Origin: Achromobacter sp. Bel
GTDB taxonomy: Bacteria; Pseudomonadota; Gammaproteobacteria; Burkholderiales; Burkholderiaceae_B
Length of the DNA: 64,000 bases
Direction of reading: 5' to 3'
Assembly (NCBI RefSeq): GCF_012928505.1
Contig: NZ_JABBJN010000025.1
Coordinates: 1 to 64,000 of the forward strand
Shown: positions 52,442-61,411 of the stretch, piece after piece
Layout: every line of letters begins with the position of its first letter
Position numbering within the stretch: the stretch's first letter is position 1
The notes under the pieces: generated by a model
Database searches by the model: none
Seen by the model: the letters and a program-made list of their open reading frames with translations, nothing else
Told to the model about the DNA's origin: nothing
Translations under genes and position numbers: made by a program

Positions 52442-53662
52442 ATGGTTCAGGTGACATTGGAAGTAAACGGCAAGCGCGTGTCGTACGAGGCGCCCGCGCG
52501 GATGCATCTGGGGGATTTCCTGCGGGATCAGGCGCGCCTGACCGGGACCCACCTCGGTTGCGAGCATGGCGTGTGCGGCGCGTGCACCGTGCTGGTGGAC
52601 GGTGCGCCGGTGCGGTCCTGTATTTCGTTCGCGGTAGCGTGCGACGGGCGGCAGGTGACCACCATCGAGGGCTACGACGCCGATCCGGTGATGCAACGGC
52701 TACGCGCCGCCTTTACGAAGCACCACGCATTGCAATGCGGTTATTGCACGCCGGGCATGCTGGCGACCTCGCGGGATATCGTGCTGCGGTTGCCGCAGGC
52801 CGATGAAAGCCGGGTCCGGGTGGAGCTGTCTGGCAACCTTTGCCGCTGTACGGGCTACATGGGCATTGTCGCCGCGGTGATGTCGGTGCTGGCGGATCTG
52901 AGGGCGCAGCCCGACGCCGCCGTCGAGGCGTTGCGCACGGCGCAGGCGCAGGGGCGCGGCGCGGCGCCGGCGGTGGAGAAACCCGTGGCGTTCGCTGGTT
53001 TTACGCCGACAGCGGCAAGTGTCGCAGCATCCGCTACCACCCCCGCCAATCCCGCCAATCCCGCCGGAACGGCCGGCGCTGCCCCGGCCGGCAAGAAGGA
53101 GGGTCGCGGCAGTCAGATCGACGGCGGCTTCCAGGTGCCGTTTCCGGCCGCCGACGTCTGGGCGTTCATGGTGGACTTGCCGGCCCTGGCCAGTTGCCTG
53201 CCGGGCGCCTCGATCGAATCGCACGAGGGCGACCGCGTCAAAGGCCGCGTGGCCATCAAGTTCGGCCCGATGGCCGCGGCCTTCAATGGCGCAGCCCGGC
53301 TGGAACGGGACGACGCCGCCATGCGCGCCGTGTTCCGGGGCGCCGGGCAGGATTCGCTCAGCCAGTCGCGCGCCAATGGCGATATCACCTATCAACTTGA
53401 AGCGCTGTCGCCGACCGAAACGCGGGTCAACGTGAACCTTCTGTATTCGCTGCAGGGACCGCTGGCGCAGTTCTCGCGTTCGGGGCTGGTGCAGGATTTC
53501 GTGCGCCGCATGATCGCCGACTTCGGCAACAACGTGACGGCCAGGCTGCGTCAGCCCGCCGGCCAGGGCGAACCCCTGGTTCAAGCCAGTTTCAATCCCA
53601 CGGCCATGTTCTTCAGCGTGTTGTGGGCGCGCATCAAGCGTTGGTTCGGCCGCGGCGGCTGA
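52442..53662 (+). CDS. picA3: Fusion of [2Fe-2S] small subunit with a CoxG-like SRPBCC domain
   Basis: The 406-residue protein has two parts. Residues 1-155 are a complete CoxS-type subunit with a plant-type cluster (CEHGVCGAC and a distal Cys) and a second cluster (CGYCTPGM and CRCTGY). A low-complexity Ala/Pro linker (about 165-220, with NPANPAG repeats) leads to residues 225-370, a CoxG/SRPBCC domain (FPAADVWAFMVDLPALASCLPGA). The C-terminus FFSVLWARIKRWFGRGG looks like a short amphipathic membrane helix. CoxG proteins are usually separate and tether CO dehydrogenase to the membrane. The fusion would therefore place the hydroxylase at the membrane, probably feeding electrons to the quinone pool. 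The ATG lies 11 bp after the medium subunit gene. Confidence 0.9.
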   Translation: MVQVTLEVNGKRVSYEAPARMHLGDFLRDQARLTGTHLGCEHGVCGACTVLVDGAPVRSCISFAVACDGRQVTTIEGYDADPVMQRLRAAFTKHHALQCGYCTPGMLATSRDIVLRLPQADESRVRVELSGNLCRCTGYMGIVAAVMSVLADLRAQPDAAVEALRTAQAQGRGAAPAVEKPVAFAGFTPTAASVAASATTPANPANPAGTAGAAPAGKKEGRGSQIDGGFQVPFPAADVWAFMVDLPALASCLPGASIESHEGDRVKGRVAIKFGPMAAAFNGAARLERDDAAMRAVFRGAGQDSLSQSRANGDITYQLEALSPTETRVNVNLLYSLQGPLAQFSRSGLVQDFVRRMIADFGNNVTARLRQPAGQGEPLVQASFNPTAMFFSVLWARIKRWFGRGG

Positions 53663-53711
53663 GCGCGGGCGGGGATGGGCCGCTGCCAAGGCGGCCGCAC
53701 AGTGTCGACGG

Positions 53712-54752
53712 ATGACGGGGAAAATCATGCACGCGGTATTCGCAAGAGGGTGGCGCAAAGCGGTGTTGGGCCTGGTGGCGGCCGGGCTGAGCGCATCGGC
53801 CTGGGCGCAGGCTCCGGAGCCGCTGCGGGTGCGGCTGGACTGGACGCCGTGGGGCGTGCACGGCGCGTTCCACCTGGCGCAGCAGAAGGGCTGGTACAAG
53901 CAGGCCGGCCTGGATGTGTCGCTGGAAGACGGCAACGGGTCGGTGACGACGGTGCAGATCGTCGGCGCCGGTGACAGTTTCGATGTGGGGCACGCCGCGT
54001 TGGCCTCGATGATGATCGCCCGCGAGAAGGGCATGCCCGTCAAGGCGGTGGCGGTGTTCGCGCGCCAGAGCGATATCGGGCTGCTGGTTCCGGCCGATGC
54101 CGGCATCACGGGGCCGGCCCAGCTGAAGGGCAAGAAGGTGGCGTATACCGCCGGCTCGCTCGAAGCTCCCTTCATCGACGCCTTCCTGGCCGCGGGCAAG
54201 CTCAAGAAGGGCGACCTTGAACTGATAAACGTGGACGCCGCCGGCAAGGCCTCGACCTATGCGGTGGGGCGGGCCGACGCCGCGTTTTCCACGATCCCGT
54301 TCTTCCTGCCCGTCGTCTCGCAGAACCGGCCGTCCCGCGCGGTGCGCTTTGCCGACTTCGGCTTGAACATGCCCAGCTTCGGCCTGTTCGCCAACGAATC
54401 CAAGCTGGCGCAGCGCAGCGAGGCCATCGCGCGCTTTGCCGGCGTGACGGCGCGCGCCTGGGAATACATCTACGCCGGGCACCAGGATGAGGCCGTGGCC
54501 GCCATCCTGGCGCAGCGGCCGCAGGCCCGGCTGGACAAGAAGGTGCTGCGCGGCCAGATCGACGCCCTGCAGCCGTACTTCGGGCAGCCCGCGCCCGGCG
54601 CGCGGCTGGGCGCCATCGTGCCGCAGGATTGGACGCAGGCCGTCAAGACGCTGTCCTCCGTGGGACTGGTCGGCGCGGGCGCCGAGCCCACGTCGTTCTA
54701 CGTGCCGGACCTGGCGCACGCGGAAACGTACGACACCCTGGTGCAACCATGA
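53712..54752 (+). CDS. ABC transporter substrate-binding protein (NMT1/THI5-like)
   Basis: The 346-residue protein has a signal peptide (LGLVAAGLSASAWAQ) and the NMT1/THI5/SsuA-type opening RVRLDWTPWGVHGAFHLAQ followed by GWYKQAGLDVSL and the GAGDSFDVG segment. Such proteins bind pyrimidine precursors, taurine, nitrate, or small heteroaromatic compounds. The ATPase and permease genes follow with 4-base overlaps. Location inside the picolinate operon suggests a pyridine carboxylate or related ligand. An in-frame ATG at 53727 is an equally possible start. Confidence 0.88.
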   Translation: MTGKIMHAVFARGWRKAVLGLVAAGLSASAWAQAPEPLRVRLDWTPWGVHGAFHLAQQKGWYKQAGLDVSLEDGNGSVTTVQIVGAGDSFDVGHAALASMMIAREKGMPVKAVAVFARQSDIGLLVPADAGITGPAQLKGKKVAYTAGSLEAPFIDAFLAAGKLKKGDLELINVDAAGKASTYAVGRADAAFSTIPFFLPVVSQNRPSRAVRFADFGLNMPSFGLFANESKLAQRSEAIARFAGVTARAWEYIYAGHQDEAVAAILAQRPQARLDKKVLRGQIDALQPYFGQPAPGARLGAIVPQDWTQAVKTLSSVGLVGAGAEPTSFYVPDLAHAETYDTLVQP

Positions 54753-55558
54753 CGCCGTGGGCGGTCGCGGCGCGCAACGTGCAGAAGCGCTATCCGGGGG
54801 CATCGGGAGTGGAGGCGCTGGCCTCGGTATCGGTCGAGGTGCCGCCGGGGCGCTTCGTCAGCATCCTGGGGCCGAGCGGCTGCGGCAAAAGCACATTCCT
54901 GCGCTGCGTGGCGGGCCTGGAGACGATCTCCACCGGCGAGTTGAGTGTGGCGGGCGTGCCGGTGCAGGGGCCGCCGCAAGGCATGGGCATGGTGTTCCAG
55001 CGCGATGCGCTGCTGGAATGGCGCAACGTCTGGCGCAACATCCTGCTGCCGATCGAATTCGCGCACAAGCCCGTGGCGGCCTATGAAGACAAGGTGCGCG
55101 GGCTGCTGGCCTTGACCGGCCTGGAATCATTTGCCCAGAGCTACCCGCGCGAACTGTCCGGTGGCATGCGCCAGCGCGCGGCGATCTGCCGCGCGCTGGT
55201 AGACGACCCGCAATTGCTTCTGATGGATGAACCTTTCGGGGCGTTGGATGCGTTGACCCGCGACCAGATGAACGTGGAGCTGCAGCGGATCTGGATGGAA
55301 ACGCGCAACACGGTGCTGTTCGTGACCCACGGCATCGCCGAGGCGGTGTTCCTGGGCGACGTGGTGATGGTGTTCTCGCCGCGTCCCGGCCGCATTCTGG
55401 AGACCATTGCCATCGACCTGCCGCGTCCCCGGCCGCTGGCGCTGCGCGAAACGCCGGCCTTCGGCGAATACGTGCGGCACATCCGGGGGCTGTTCCAGCA
55501 AATGGGCCTGATCGACGAGGGTGCCCGGGCGGCCGCGCACGGGGAGGCCGCTCGATGA
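54749..55558 (+). CDS. ABC transporter ATP-binding protein (SsuB/TauB type)
   Basis: The 269-residue ATPase has Walker A GPSGCGKST (about 44), the Q-loop VFQRDALLEW, signature ELSGGMRQRAAICRAL (about 137), Walker B LLLMDEPFGALD (about 160) and the switch FVTHGIAEAVFLGD. This is the nitrate/sulfonate/taurine importer subfamily. The ATG overlaps the binding-protein stop codon. Confidence 0.95.
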   Translation: MTPWAVAARNVQKRYPGASGVEALASVSVEVPPGRFVSILGPSGCGKSTFLRCVAGLETISTGELSVAGVPVQGPPQGMGMVFQRDALLEWRNVWRNILLPIEFAHKPVAAYEDKVRGLLALTGLESFAQSYPRELSGGMRQRAAICRALVDDPQLLLMDEPFGALDALTRDQMNVELQRIWMETRNTVLFVTHGIAEAVFLGDVVMVFSPRPGRILETIAIDLPRPRPLALRETPAFGEYVRHIRGLFQQMGLIDEGARAAAHGEAAR

Positions 55559-56331
55559 TCCGGCTATTGCGGGGAACCGTCCGTCGGATGGCGGGCCTGG
55601 TGTCGGTGGCAGTGTTCCTGCTGTTCTGGGAATTCGCCGCCCGGGCGTTCCATGTGCGCCCCATCATGCTGCCGCTGCCCGGGCAAGTGGTGCTGGAACT
55701 GGTGTCCGAGTGGAGCTGGTACGCCGGCCACGCCGCCTACACCTTGATGACGACGCTGGCTGGCTTTGCGCTGGCCGTGGCGGGCGGCGTGGCGATCGCC
55801 ATCATGCTGGTGGGGTCGCGCTGGTTCGAACGCTTCATCTATCCCTTGATCGTGGCGCTGAACAGCGTGCCGAAGGTCGCCATCGCGCCCCTGTTCGTGA
55901 TCTGGATGGGCACGGGCGCCGAGCCCAAGATCGCGATCGCTTTCCTGATCGCCGTGTTCGCGATCATCGTGGACACGGTCCATGGCCTGCGGTCGGTGCC
56001 GCAGGACGTGTTGGACCTGGGGCGGGTGCTGAAGGGCTCACGCCGTGATTTCTTCTTCAAAGTGCGGCTGCCCAGCGCGCTGCCCTCCATCCTGGCGGGC
56101 ATGAAAGTGTCGATTTCGCTGGCGCTGGTGGGCGCCATCGTCGGGGAGTTCGTGTCGTCGCAGCGCGGCCTGGGCTACGTGATCATGAGCGCGCAGGGCA
56201 CGTTCGACACGGTGAGGGTGTTTGCCGCGATCTTCGTGCTGGCGCTGATGGGCATGCTGTTGTTCGCGCTGCTGGCGTGGCTGGAACGCCGGTCGACGCC
56301 GTGGTTGCGGCACCATCGCGAGGATGGCTGA
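55555..56331 (+). CDS. ABC transporter permease (SsuC/TauC type)
   Basis: The 258-residue membrane protein has about six helices and the BPD_transp_1 coupling loop DVLDLGRVLKGSRRDFFFKVRLPSALPSILAGMK (two overlapping parts near residue 155), which contacts the ATPase. The ATG overlaps the stop of the ATPase gene by four bases. With the two preceding genes it forms a complete importer. Confidence 0.94.
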   Translation: MIRLLRGTVRRMAGLVSVAVFLLFWEFAARAFHVRPIMLPLPGQVVLELVSEWSWYAGHAAYTLMTTLAGFALAVAGGVAIAIMLVGSRWFERFIYPLIVALNSVPKVAIAPLFVIWMGTGAEPKIAIAFLIAVFAIIVDTVHGLRSVPQDVLDLGRVLKGSRRDFFFKVRLPSALPSILAGMKVSISLALVGAIVGEFVSSQRGLGYVIMSAQGTFDTVRVFAAIFVLALMGMLLFALLAWLERRSTPWLRHHREDG

Positions 56332-56410
56332 GGCGGGTTCAGGCCCGAGGCGGCGGACCGCGCCGAGTGCGGGCAAATGTGTGGTCAAAAAACAATTCTG
56401 GGGAAAACAG

Positions 56411-57037
56411 ATGCAGGCACTACTCGCCTTGTCGCGCGGCATAGACGCGATCAACCTTCGGATGGGCCGGATCGTGTCCTGGGTGACGCTGCTGGTCGTC
56501 CTGGTCAGCGCCGGCAACGCCATCGTGCGCAAGGTCTTCCACTACAGCTCAAACGCCTGGCTGGAACTGCAGTGGTACATGTTCGGCGCGATGTTCCTGT
56601 TGACGGCGGGCTACACATTCTTGAAGAACGACCACGTGCGTGTGGACATCATCGCGTCGCGGCTGTCGCGGCGCACCCAGGTGTGGATCGAAATCTTTGG
56701 CGTGCTGTGCTTCCTGCTGCCCGCCTGCCTCTTGATCACATACCTGTCCTGGCCGGTGTTCATGGATTCCTACCTGAGCGACGAGCATTCGTCCAACTCC
56801 GGCGGCCTGATCCGCTGGCCGGTCAAGCTGCTGATCCCCGTGGGCTTTGCGCTGCTGGTGCTGGCCGGCCTGTCGCACCTGATCAAGTGCGCCGGCTTTC
56901 TGATGGGGCGCTGCCGCGACCCGCGCGAACGCGAGGGCGCCAAGAGCGCGGAAGAGGAACTGGCCGAAGAGATCGCCCGCGAAGCGCAAGCGCGCGAAGC
57001 GGCTGCCGTGCATGAACTGGATAACAAGGGTCGCTGA
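56411..57037 (+). CDS. TRAP transporter small permease (DctQ)
   Basis: The 208-residue protein has four membrane helices, with the DctQ motif LELQWYMFGAMFLLTAGYTF near residue 50 and HVRVDI just after. The charged C-terminal tail (EREGAKSAEEELAEEIAREAQ in parts) is likely a cytoplasmic coiled region. It precedes the large permease gene by 2 bp. The cognate binding protein is most likely the one encoded at 48080, 7 kb upstream in the same direction. Confidence 0.92.
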   Translation: MQALLALSRGIDAINLRMGRIVSWVTLLVVLVSAGNAIVRKVFHYSSNAWLELQWYMFGAMFLLTAGYTFLKNDHVRVDIIASRLSRRTQVWIEIFGVLCFLLPACLLITYLSWPVFMDSYLSDEHSSNSGGLIRWPVKLLIPVGFALLVLAGLSHLIKCAGFLMGRCRDPREREGAKSAEEELAEEIAREAQAREAAAVHELDNKGR

Positions 57038-57039
57038 TC

Positions 57040-58695
57040 ATGGAGTTCTTCATTGCCAATCTGGCGCCGATCATGTTCGCGACGCTGATCATCTTCCTGC
57101 TGCTGGGCTTTCCCGTCGCGTTCGCGCTGGCGGCCAACGGCATCCTGTTCGGCCTGGTGGGCATGGAACTGGGCCTGCTCAATTCCTCGCTGTTCCAGGC
57201 GCTGCCGCAACGGGTGTTCGGCATCATCTCCAACGATACGCTGCTGGCGGTACCGTTCTTTACGCTGATGGGCCTGGTGCTTGAACGGTCCGGCATGGCC
57301 GAGGACTTGCTTGAGACGATCGGCCAGCTGTTCGGCTCGGTCCGCGGCGGGCTGGCCTTCGCGGTAGTGTTCGTGGGCGCGATGCTGGCTGCGACCACGG
57401 GCGTGGTGTCGGCCTCGGTCATTTCGATGGGGCTGATCTCGCTGCCGATCATGCTGCGCAACGGCTATGACCGGAGGCTCGCCAGCGGCGTGATCGCGGC
57501 GTCGGGCACGCTGTCGCAGATCATCCCGCCGTCACTGGTGCTGATCATCCTGGCCGACCAGCTTGGACGCTCCATCGGCGACATCTACCGGGCGGCGATG
57601 GTGCCGGGCTTCGTGCTGGCCGGGCTGTACATCCTCTACGTCGTCATCGTAAGCGTGCTGAAACCGGCTTCGGCGCCCGCGCTGCCTGAAGAGGCGCGCC
57701 GCTTCCAGGAACCGAATGGCGCGCGCGGCGGGCGCTCGCTGCTGGTGCTGATGGTCATTTCAGCCGTGTCGGCCTACTTCCTGGGGCTCTGGGTCGAGAA
57801 CAACACCGCGCCCCTCGACGAGCGCATCGTGGTGGCGCTGCTGTTCTGGGGCGCCACGGCCTTCGTCATCGCGCTGATCAACAAGGCGCTTGGGCTGGGC
57901 CTGTTGTCGGCGCTGGCCGAGCGCGTGACGTTCGTCATGATTCCGCCGCTGGCACTGATATTCCTGGTGCTGGGCACGATCTTCATCGGCGTGGCCACGC
58001 CGACCGAAGGGGGAGCCATGGGGGCGGTGGGCGCCATCCTGATGGCGCTGATCCGTCGCCGCCTGTCGCTGGACCTGCTCAAGCAGGCGATGGACACGAC
58101 GACCAAGCTGTCCTGCTTCGTGGTGTTCATCCTGGTGGGGTCCACCGTGTTCGGCCTGACCTTCCGCGCCGTGAACGGCGACCTCTGGGTCGAGCACCTG
58201 TTGACCGGCCTGCCGGGGGGGCAATGGGGCTTTTTGATCGTCGTCAGCGTTCTGGTCTTCGTGCTGGCCTTCTTCCTGGACTTCTTCGAGCTGGCATTCA
58301 TCATCGTGCCGTTGCTGGGGCCGGTGGCCGACAAGCTGGGCATCGACCTGATCTGGTTCGGCGTGATCCTGGCCGTCAACATGCAGACCTCGTTCATGCA
58401 TCCACCATTCGGCTTCGCGTTGTTCTACCTGCGGTCCGTGGCGCCGCGGGACCGTTACAAGGACCGGGTCACGGGCAAGATGATCGAGCCGGTCACCACC
58501 GGGCAGATCTATTGGGGCTCGGTGCCGTTCATCGTGATCCAGCTGCTGATGGTGGCCGCGGTGATGGCCTTTCCGGGAATGGTGATGCACTACAAGAGTG
58601 ACGCCCCGGTCGTTGACCCCGGTTCGGTGTCGCTGGAAGTGGGCGGGGCGTATGGCGGGGGGGCCTACGGGGCCGATTCCAATCCGTTCAAGTAG
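57040..58695 (+). CDS. TRAP transporter large permease (DctM)
   Basis: The 551-residue protein has many membrane helices and DctM landmarks: LLLGFPVAFALAANGI near the N-terminus, GVVSASVISMGLISLPIMLRNGYD (in parts), SGTLSQIIPPSLVLII (the SQ-IIPPS re-entrant hairpin) and the GVATPTEGGAMGAVGA repeat in the second half. It is about 120 residues longer than minimal DctM, with an inserted loop near residue 215-280 typical of the mannitol/chloroaromatic subgroup, and a glycine-rich tail. It would drive sodium- or proton-coupled uptake with DctQ and the binding protein. Confidence 0.93.
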   Translation: MEFFIANLAPIMFATLIIFLLLGFPVAFALAANGILFGLVGMELGLLNSSLFQALPQRVFGIISNDTLLAVPFFTLMGLVLERSGMAEDLLETIGQLFGSVRGGLAFAVVFVGAMLAATTGVVSASVISMGLISLPIMLRNGYDRRLASGVIAASGTLSQIIPPSLVLIILADQLGRSIGDIYRAAMVPGFVLAGLYILYVVIVSVLKPASAPALPEEARRFQEPNGARGGRSLLVLMVISAVSAYFLGLWVENNTAPLDERIVVALLFWGATAFVIALINKALGLGLLSALAERVTFVMIPPLALIFLVLGTIFIGVATPTEGGAMGAVGAILMALIRRRLSLDLLKQAMDTTTKLSCFVVFILVGSTVFGLTFRAVNGDLWVEHLLTGLPGGQWGFLIVVSVLVFVLAFFLDFFELAFIIVPLLGPVADKLGIDLIWFGVILAVNMQTSFMHPPFGFALFYLRSVAPRDRYKDRVTGKMIEPVTTGQIYWGSVPFIVIQLLMVAAVMAFPGMVMHYKSDAPVVDPGSVSLEVGGAYGGGAYGADSNPFK

Positions 58696-58722
58696 CCGGG
58701 GAGGGCGGTCGGCAGCCTGGGG

Positions 58723-59406
58723 CTAGCGCCTCGGCCGCGCCTGCTCCGAGGCCAGGTAGGCGTCGCGCGAGGGCAGCAGGTGGTCGCGGCACACGCTCAT
58801 CAGCGCGGCCCGGTCGCCGTCGCGCAGCGCCTGGATCATGGCCCAGTGCTCCTGGCGGGCGCGTTCGCGGTAGCCGGCGGCCACCAGCGTGCCAAAGCGG
58901 ATGGGGTGGGTGCGCCGGGCGTATTCCTCGATGGCCTGGCCCAGCACGGCGTTGTCCAGCAGCCCGAAGAACTCACGGTGGAAGCGCTGGTTGCTGCGGA
59001 ACACGCGGCGCGCGTCGCCATCGGCGACCGCCGCGTCGTGTTCGCGCTGCACCGTTACCAGCGCTGCCAACCGCGCCTCGGGCACGGGCAGCGGCATCTG
59101 GCTGGCGGCATGCACTTCCAGGACTTCGCGCAGCGCATACAGTTCCATGACTTCGCGGGTGGAAAATGCCCGCACGACGGCGCCGATGTTGCGCTTTTTC
59201 TCCACCACGCCCAAGAGTTCCAGCTCGGCCAGCACCTGCCGCACGGCGTGGCGCTTCATGGCGAAGCGCGCCATCAGCTCGTCCTCGGTCAGGCGTTCGC
59301 GCGGGTGCAGCCGGCCGAAGACGATGTCCTCTTCCAGGGCGGCCACCGCGGTCTGCGTGGCGTCGGGGGCCTCTGCTTGCAGGGCGTCGGGCGTGATGGC
59401 GTTCAT
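58723..59406 (-). CDS. GntR-family regulator (FCD type)
   Basis: The 227-residue protein has a winged helix (residues about 20-85: LHPRERLTEDELMARFAMKRHAVRQVLAELELLG in parts) and a C-terminal FCD domain with metal-binding His/Asp positions (FHREFFGLLDN, HWAMIQALRDGD). FCD regulators usually repress sugar-acid or organic-acid catabolism and sense the substrate. It lies 9 bp after the IlvD/Edd-family gene in the same direction, so both are probably one operon. The palindrome at 61284 upstream of the operon is the candidate operator. Confidence 0.92.
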   Translation of the reverse strand: MNAITPDALQAEAPDATQTAVAALEEDIVFGRLHPRERLTEDELMARFAMKRHAVRQVLAELELLGVVEKKRNIGAVVRAFSTREVMELYALREVLEVHAASQMPLPVPEARLAALVTVQREHDAAVADGDARRVFRSNQRFHREFFGLLDNAVLGQAIEEYARRTHPIRFGTLVAAGYRERARQEHWAMIQALRDGDRAALMSVCRDHLLPSRDAYLASEQARPRR

Positions 59407-59415
59407 GGCGGGGCG

Positions 59416-61191
59416 TTACTTTTTCGGCACGGTGTCGTGGGTGACGCCGGCGCGCAGGAAGTCGAAATCGACGCCCTGATCGGCCTGCGTCACGGTTTGC
59501 AGGAACAGCTTGCGGTAGCCGCGGTCGGCGGTCGGCCGGGTGATGGGCTGGGCCGCGGCGCGGCGCGCCAGTTCGGCGTCGTCCACCAGCAGCGCAATTT
59601 CACGCTGGGCCACCGACAAGCGGATGCGGTCGCCATTTTGCACGTAAGCCAGCGGCCCGCCAATGGCGGCCTCGGGCGTGACGTGCAGCACGATGGTGCC
59701 CGCGGCGGTTCCGCTCATGCGGCCGTCCGAAATGCGGACCATGTCTTTGACGCCGGCCCGCGCCAGCTTTTTCGGGATCGGCATGTAGCCGGCCTCCGGC
59801 ATGCCGGGCGCGCCGGTCGGACCGATGCGCTTGAGCACCAGGATGTCGTCGGCGGTCACGTCCAGCGCGTCGTCGTCGATGCGGCGCGCCATGTCTTCCG
59901 CGTCTTCGAACACCACCGCCCGGCCTTCGTGCTCCATCAGCTTGGGGTTGGCCGCCGACTGCTTGATGATGGCGCCGCCCGGGGCCAGGTTGCCGCGCAG
60001 CACGGCCAGGCCGCCTACCGGATAGATGGGCGACGCGGCGGTGCGGATCACGTCCTGCGTGAAGGGGGCGGGCGCGTCGTCCAGTTCCTGGCCCAGGGTG
60101 CGGCCCGACACGGTCATCACGTCCAGGTGCAGGTAGGGCCGCAATTCGCGCAGCAGCGCCAGCATGCCGCCGGCGTCGTGAAAGTCTTCCATGTAGTGCT
60201 GGCCCGACGGCTTCAGGTCGACCAGGACGGGGGTTTCGCGGCTGATGCGGTCCAGGCCCGCCAGGTCGATGTCGATACCCAGGCGGCCGGCGATGGCGGT
60301 CAGGTGGACGATGCCGTTGGTGGACCCGCCGATCGACAGCAGCACGCGCAACGCGTTTTCGATGGACTTGCCGTTGATGATCTGGTCGGGCGTCAGCCGG
60401 GACGCGGCCATGGCCACGGCGGTGGCGCCGGTCCGTTCGGCCACGCGCACGCGGTCGGCCGTGACGGCCGGGGCGGACGCGCCGCCGGCCACCATCATGC
60501 CCAGCGCTTCGGTGATGCAGGCCATGGTGCTGGCCGTGCCCATGACGGAACAGGTGCCCACGCTGGCGACGAGCTGGTTGTTGACGTCGGCGATTTCAGG
60601 CGCGTCGATTTCGTCGGCGCGGTAGCGGCCCCAATAGCGGCGGCAGTCGGTGCAGGCGCCCACGCGTTCACCGCGGTGCGACCCGGTCAGCATCGACCCG
60701 GTGACCAACTGGATGGCAGGCACGCCGGCCGAGGCCGCACCCATCAATTGGGCAGGCACGGTCTTGTCGCAGCCGCCGATCAGCACGACGGCGTCCATGG
60801 GCTGCGCGCGGATCATCTCCTCGGTGTCCATCGACATGAGGTTGCGCAGGTACATGCTGGTCGGCTGCGAGAAGCTTTCGTGCACCGAGATGGTCGGGAA
60901 GTCCATCGGCAGGCCGCCCGCCAGCATCACGCCGCGCTTGACGGCTTCGATCAGCTGGGGCGCATTGCCGTGGCACGGGTTATAGCTGCTGCCCGTGTTG
61001 ACGATGCCGATGATCGGACGGGCCAGCGCGTCGTCGGAAAGACCGGCGCCCTTGATGAACGCCTTGCGCAGGAACAGCGAAAACCCCTTGTCGCCATAGT
61101 TGGTCAACCCGCGCGCCACGCCCTGGGCGGTGGCGCTGTCGCTGTCGAAAGGCCCTGCTGCGGGCTTGCCGCCTTTGGTCTCGTCCGTCAT
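59416..61191 (-). CDS. IlvD/Edd-family dehydratase (sugar-acid dehydratase-like)
   Basis: The 591-residue protein has the family Fe-S cysteines in SSYNPCHGN (about 71), GGCDKTVPA (about 140) and ACTDCRRYWGRY (about 210), a metal-binding KPSG-type block and the C-terminal active-site segment ISDGRMSGTAAG. The GACTDC sequence and the length are closer to arabonate/xylonate-type dehydratases than to the biosynthetic IlvD. The enzyme would dehydrate a sugar acid to a 2-keto-3-deoxy acid. It is co-directional with a GntR gene, and divergent from a Bug-family binding protein that may supply the substrate. Confidence 0.87.
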   Translation of the reverse strand: MTDETKGGKPAAGPFDSDSATAQGVARGLTNYGDKGFSLFLRKAFIKGAGLSDDALARPIIGIVNTGSSYNPCHGNAPQLIEAVKRGVMLAGGLPMDFPTISVHESFSQPTSMYLRNLMSMDTEEMIRAQPMDAVVLIGGCDKTVPAQLMGAASAGVPAIQLVTGSMLTGSHRGERVGACTDCRRYWGRYRADEIDAPEIADVNNQLVASVGTCSVMGTASTMACITEALGMMVAGGASAPAVTADRVRVAERTGATAVAMAASRLTPDQIINGKSIENALRVLLSIGGSTNGIVHLTAIAGRLGIDIDLAGLDRISRETPVLVDLKPSGQHYMEDFHDAGGMLALLRELRPYLHLDVMTVSGRTLGQELDDAPAPFTQDVIRTAASPIYPVGGLAVLRGNLAPGGAIIKQSAANPKLMEHEGRAVVFEDAEDMARRIDDDALDVTADDILVLKRIGPTGAPGMPEAGYMPIPKKLARAGVKDMVRISDGRMSGTAAGTIVLHVTPEAAIGGPLAYVQNGDRIRLSVAQREIALLVDDAELARRAAAQPITRPTADRGYRKLFLQTVTQADQGVDFDFLRAGVTHDTVPKK

Positions 61192-61283
61192 TTTCAGTCC
61201 CGATAATATTATTGATAATCCAGGGGCAAGATCATATCCAGCCTTTGGCGCACGCCGCAAGGGCTTTGTGCAAGACGATTTAT

Positions 61284-61302
61284 TGATCTGTTTAGTAGAT
61301 CA
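61284..61302. promoter_or_regulatory. Candidate GntR operator (TGATCT-N7-AGATCA)
   Basis: A perfect 6+6 inverted repeat with a 7-bp centre lies in the 220-bp divergent region between the dehydratase and the Bug protein genes. Nearby TTGATAATCC and TTCAATCAA elements add further partial symmetry. Assignment to the FCD regulator at 58723 is inference. Confidence 0.5.
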
Positions 61303-61411
61303 GTCGATAGAAAAATTCTGATTCTTCAATCAAGTTTGGCCTCCTACACTGGCGCCGTTGACGAGCCGGGCGTCCGTCCATTCCTATACTCATCCCGGCT
61401 GGAGAGACCCC

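Noticed and set aside
49207-53662. Aerobic CO dehydrogenase (coxMSL)
   Set aside because: The active-site loop lacks the Cys-containing form I motif, the gene order is L-M-S and the genes lie in a pyridine-degradation regulon.
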